From positions 1 to 64,000 of the forward strand of contig NZ_JSWE01000036.1 of the NCBI RefSeq assembly GCF_000815465.1: DNA of 64,000 bases, in the 5' to 3' direction. The first letter of the stretch is position 1. Each line of letters begins with the position of its first letter. This document shows positions 63,402-64,000 of this stretch, one piece after another. The DNA comes from Candidatus Jidaibacter acanthamoeba. Lineage in GTDB: Bacteria > Pseudomonadota > Alphaproteobacteria > Rickettsiales > Midichloriaceae. A program made the translations under genes and the position numbers. Below the pieces are notes generated by a model. The model was not told the DNA's origin and made no database searches. It was given only the letters and a program-made list of their open reading frames with translations.

Positions 63402-64000
63402 TTACTTTTTATACCTCTCTAAATTAATGCTGTCATTTAGTTGTATAGCAAGCTTATCTCCGCTTTTGCCGGGTTGACCGGCGGAGATGATAGTTTCATT
63501 TAATTTTATATCCCAGTCAGCTCCGACCATCTTATCAAGCATTATAGTTTTACCTACTTTCAGTTCGGCAACATTTTTTAGCCCCGCAGGCATGCCGTCC
63601 AGACTTACTTTTATTGTAACCGTCGCTTTACCGATCTCGTTCTCAAAATGCCTTGTCCAATTAGGATCTTTGCTTCCTCTCTCACCTATATAAGGTTTAG
63701 ACAATATTTTTTTAACCGGTTCAATTGTAGTATAAGGTAAAATAATATGAATATTACCTGAGCGAGTATCCATAGTAACTTTTAAATTAAGCACTATAGC
63801 TACATCTTCAGGCCGCACAATCATTGCAAATTTAGGATTAGTTTCAACTCTATCAAGCTGGAAATTTGCAGAAGTAACCGGATTAAATGCTAAACTTAAA
63901 TCATGCAAAACTATTTCAGTTATACTTTTAACCACACTATTTTCTATTGAGGTAAAAGAACGCCCTTCGACTTTTAAAGAGGGTGGTGTTTTTCTTCCCC
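63402..64000 (-). CDS. fliM: Flagellar motor switch protein FliM, C-terminal part (cut by window edge)
   Basis: The frame is open to the window edge, giving 198 residues of the C-terminal side; the ATG/GTG seen at 63935 is internal. Visible are PPSLKVEGRSFTSIENSVV, LDRVETNPKFAMIVRPEDVAIVL and the SpoA/FliN-like C-terminal domain with VADELKVGKT-type spacing (VAELKVGKTIMLD). FliM sits in the C-ring and binds phosphorylated CheY. It heads the visible operon fliM-DUF6468-motE-recN. The N-terminal CheY-binding part is outside. Confidence 0.92.
   Translation of the reverse strand, partial: GRKTPPSLKVEGRSFTSIENSVVKSITEIVLHDLSLAFNPVTSANFQLDRVETNPKFAMIVRPEDVAIVLNLKVTMDTRSGNIHIILPYTTIEPVKKILSKPYIGERGSKDPNWTRHFENEIGKATVTIKVSLDGMPAGLKNVAELKVGKTIMLDKMVGADWDIKLNETIISAGQPGKSGDKLAIQLNDSINLERYKK

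Overview
The window is AT-rich DNA from an alphaproteobacterium of the order Rickettsiales. Three marks together suggest a Midichloriaceae-like, host-associated bacterium: an ATP/ADP translocase of the Tlc type, a virB3-virB4-virB6 block of the rickettsial (rvh-type) type IV secretion system, and flagellar genes (fliI at the left edge, fliM-DUF6468-motE at the right). Flagellar genes are absent from classical Rickettsia. LpxC points to an LPS-bearing outer membrane. The family assignment is inferred from gene content; no phylogeny was run.

Layout. 0-2.2 kb: 5' end of an rluC-family gene, fliI and ccmH. 2.3-10.4 kb: an accessory stretch with a zeta-toxin-like kinase and a small partner ORF, Tlc, an LTA-synthase-family membrane sulfatase, nadE and an orphan gene. 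10.45-13.5 kb: a thiamine unit made of promoter, TPP riboswitch, MFS transporter, thiE and thiD. The end of thiD is supplied by a palindromic dispersed repeat. 13.5-24.7 kb: pgeF, then three large virB6 paralogues, virB4 and virB3 (transcribed leftward). One virB6 ends in a polyglycine tandem repeat. 24.8-30.3 kb: porin, holA, trmFO, rplY and prs. 30.4-36.9 kb: a prepilin peptidase, orphan histidine kinase and membrane protein operon, divergent from three tandem prepilin-like genes. 36.9-39.6 kb: def, lpxC, a DUF6898-like gene, tRNA-Val, tRNA-Asp and a ydcF-like gene. 39.6-41.8 kb: an accessory patch with two unknown genes, a second repeat copy, a gene fragment and a fused nucleotidyltransferase-HEPN protein. 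41.9-45.6 kb: mnmA and the rpmH-rnpA-yidD-yidC cluster. 45.6-52 kb: udg, ribF, ftsK, rnd and cca. 52-60.4 kb: pdhA, a flavodoxin-like gene, pdhB, an ABC exporter, ndh, an AhpD-like gene, der and a GNAT gene. 60.5-64 kb: recN and the flagellar operon fliM-DUF6468-motE.

How it fits together. Core housekeeping genes (tRNA modification and maturation, translation, membrane insertion, DNA repair, PRPP and NAD supply) alternate with host-interaction modules (Tlc, T4SS, porin, zeta-like protein, flagellum). Thiamine appears to be salvaged: only thiE and thiD are present here, behind a TPP-controlled transporter. The least explained parts are the prepilin-like trio with its divergent peptidase/kinase operon, the zeta-like membrane protein, the hairpin-rich repeat and the fused MNT-HEPN protein.
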